Shown here piece by piece: positions 5,847-6,735 of a stretch of 6,735 nucleotides of DNA. Both the position numbers and the translations under genes were made by a program. The stretch covers positions 1 through 6,735 of the forward strand of contig JAQTNZ010000149.1 in the NCBI GenBank assembly GCA_028713595.1, written 5' to 3'. The notes under the pieces are model-generated. The model had not been told where the DNA came from, made no database searches, and saw nothing but the letters and a program-made list of their open reading frames with translations. The stretch's first letter is position 1. Every line of letters begins with the position of its first letter. The stretch comes from Methylovulum sp. Lineage in GTDB: Bacteria; Pseudomonadota; Gammaproteobacteria; Methylococcales; Methylomonadaceae.

Positions 5847-6026
5847 CTAATATTTAATTTGTTGGGTATTGTATAACTGCGCAACATCAAAATCCGCCAA
5901 ATGCCTTTCACCAGGTTGCTTGCAGACAAGAAGTCCATAACCATCATTGGGGTGTGTTGGCTGAATACGCGGCTTAACTTCAACCCTTAAGCTAATCACG
6001 GGCGTGGTATTAGAAAAAACGATCAT
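5847..6026 (-). pseudogene. Truncated DUF3368-type PIN toxin fused to unrelated sequence
   Basis: The ATG at 6026 shares ATGA with the stop of the UPF0175 antitoxin, the standard coupling for this pair. The first 13 residues, MIVFSNTTPVISL, are the typical N-terminus of DUF3368 PIN toxins, including the first conserved polar and acidic-site strand. The remaining 46 residues (RVEVKPRIQPTHPNDGYGLL, later GERHLADFDVAQLYN) are not PIN-like and end at 5849-5847. The full toxin should have about 150-160 residues, so more than 90 percent is lost, including the catalytic acidic residues. I do not recognise the tail; it could be the end of another small protein joined by deletion. Confidence 0.65.
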
Positions 6027-6277
6027 AACAATGCCGTTTCTCGCTGGAAGTCATCGGCACTGTCTTCTAACAAGGTGGCTCCGGCATCAAACGCTATCCG
6101 TAAAAAGGCCGTTCGGCTGATGTCCAGCCAGGCAGCGGCAGTGCCGGATGAAAGCTTGCCTTCTTTAAACAAACTGATGGCGGCTTGTTTTTTTAGATAA
6201 AAAGCGAAGTCTTCCGCATTGAGGTGGATGCCCATTAATATTTCGGGTGGGCAATCTATGGTGATTGTTCTTTGCAT
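6023..6277 (-). CDS. UPF0175 family antitoxin
   Basis: The 84-residue protein matches the UPF0175 pattern: an N-terminal strand (MQRTITIDCPPEIL), then a helical region with KKQAAISLFKEGKLSSGTAA (49-68 of the gene product, approximately 29-48 by the mature start) and a helix-turn-helix-like AAWLDISRTAFLRIAFDAG, ending in an acidic tail (LLEDSADDFQRE). LFKEGKLSSGTAA-x3-DISR is the family signature. UPF0175 proteins pair with DUF3368 PIN toxins and probably repress their operon. The toxin that follows, overlapping by ATGA, is a short stub, so the antitoxin has no working partner here. AGGA six bases upstream supports the ATG at 6277. Confidence 0.8.
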   Translation of the reverse strand: MQRTITIDCPPEILMGIHLNAEDFAFYLKKQAAISLFKEGKLSSGTAAAWLDISRTAFLRIAFDAGATLLEDSADDFQRETALL

Positions 6278-6282
6278 GGCAA

Positions 6283-6365
6283 TTCCTTGGTGAAAAACAG
6301 CTCATATCGGCTTACCATATAAGCTTTACGGCTATTACCTTATTAAACATGAAAAACCCAAGGAA
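6283..6365 (-). promoter_or_regulatory. Leader inverted repeat covering the UPF0175 ribosome binding site
   Basis: On the minus strand TTCCTTGG (6365-6358) is complementary to CCAAGGAA (6290-6283). The second arm contains the AAGGA ribosome binding site of the antitoxin gene, and a small hairpin (GCTTA and TAAGC, 6310-6324) lies between the arms. If the transcript starts upstream of 6365, pairing could hide the ribosome binding site. Eight base pairs across 67 bases could be chance. Confidence 0.25.
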
Positions 6366-6373
6366 GTAAAATA

Positions 6374-6399
6374 TTGTCAACTGCGAATGCAATTGACAA
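6374..6399. repeat. 26-bp palindrome (operator or weak terminator)
   Basis: TTGTCAA (6374-6380) and TTGACAA (6393-6399) are perfect inverted arms, and the interior continues TGC/GCA after one C/A mismatch, so 10 of the first 11 positions pair. It lies between the upstream minus-strand remnant (stop at 6414) and the UPF0175 gene. Read on the minus strand it forms a hairpin followed by TATTTTAC, a poor terminator; alternatively it is an operator for the antitoxin. Confidence 0.5.
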
Positions 6400-6413
6400 A
6401 TGCTATTCATTTT

Positions 6414-6614
6414 TTACTGAAACAACACCGCCAAGCTAATCAAGGTGGCGGCGGCTATCATGGCCCATAGGGTGTTGCGTTGGTGGCTGTCGATGTGTTT
6501 GCGCAGTAACGCCAATTTGCGTTGTTGGGCTTTGTACAGCAAGGAAGGGATTTCGGGGAATTGTTGGGCAAATTCGGGGAATTGTTTCAGGAGTTTGTTG
6601 ATTTTGGCTTGGCT
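6414..6614 (-). pseudogene. ubiB: C-terminal fragment, probably of UbiB (ABC1/AarF-type kinase-like protein)
   Basis: The minus frame from 6614 to the TAA at 6416-6414 gives 66 residues: KLLKQFPEFAQQFPEIPSLL, a basic linker (KAQQRKLALLRKHIDSHQRN) and a C-terminal hydrophobic helix (TLWAMIAAATLISLAVLF). Repeated FPE/LPE motifs, a basic stretch and a final membrane helix fit the extreme C-terminus of UbiB, the ubiquinone-biosynthesis accessory protein. The assignment rests on this short part only. The frame is cut upstream by TAG at 6617-6615, and no start with a ribosome binding site is seen, so it looks like a 3' remnant. Confidence 0.45.
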
Positions 6615-6735
6615 CTATATGGGTTTCAAGGTCTTTTTAACCAAAACAGCCAGTAATGAAGACAGCAAGCCTTTACCGCGTTTTCTGACGTTATGGACAA
6701 ACTCAAAAAAGCTCAGGTACAGCGGCAACTTGGCC
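6615..6735 (-). other. Unidentified open frame at the right edge, ending in TAG
   Basis: In the same frame as the ubiB-like remnant, 39 codons from the edge read AKLPLYLSFFEFVHNVRKRG, then KGLLSSLLAVLVKKTLKPI and a TAG at 6617-6615. I do not recognise it. It may be the end of a mobile-element protein inserted in the gene, or coding sequence of the same gene interrupted by an amber stop. The opposite strand is also open from ATG 6618 to the edge but has no ribosome binding site. More sequence to the right would decide. Confidence 0.3.

Noticed and set aside
5827..5847. AT-only hairpin (GTTTTAAT / ATTAAAAAC) after the toxin remnant as a terminator
   Set aside because: The stem has almost no GC pairs and a bulge, so it would be too weak; it is expected in such AT-rich sequence.

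Overview
The window looks like an accessory, defence-rich stretch of a proteobacterial chromosome. A gammaproteobacterium, perhaps a Thiothrix-like sulfur bacterium, is my guess. It rests on the nitrate-transport gene with a sigma-54 promoter, the slipin, the probable ubiB end and the mix of toxin-antitoxin families, and it is weak. I see no rRNA, tRNA or CRISPR array.

Layout. (1) Positions 1-1113, minus strand: the N-terminal 371 codons of a nitrate-binding ABC transporter protein (NrtA/CmpA/NasF family), running off the left edge. Its leader (about 1114-1253) holds two small hairpins whose six-base loops carry A at loop position 1 and G at position 4, then an intrinsic terminator, all behind a sigma-54-type promoter at 1264-1279. 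This is the expected layout of a NasR/NasT (ANTAR) antitermination leader. (2) Positions 1597-2370, plus strand: a slipin (SPFH/Band 7 membrane protein). (3) Positions 2469 to about 3141: a dead IS3-family element with its left end, orfA and the start of orfB, but no DDE catalytic domain and no right end. (4) Positions 3194-4052, plus strand: an antitoxin-like gene apparently without a toxin, then a DUF433/DUF5615 pair whose DUF5615 toxin is frameshifted. (5) Positions 4068-5703, minus strand: a two-gene Pycsar anti-phage operon, with a cyclic-nucleotide-binding TIR effector first and a class III pyrimidine nucleotide cyclase second. (6) Positions 5847-6277, minus strand: a UPF0175 antitoxin followed by a DUF3368-type PIN toxin cut to 13 residues and fused to unrelated sequence. 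(7) Positions 6414-6735, minus strand: a C-terminal remnant that is probably ubiB, cut off by an in-frame stop from an unidentified reading frame at the right edge.

How the parts fit. The intact system is Pycsar. On infection the cyclase is expected to make cUMP or cCMP, which the effector binds through its N-terminal domain; its TIR domain then destroys NAD+ and stops phage growth. Around it lie degraded mobile DNA and three toxin-antitoxin loci in which the antitoxin is intact and the toxin is broken or missing. The nitrate gene and the slipin look like ordinary chromosomal genes at the border of this island.
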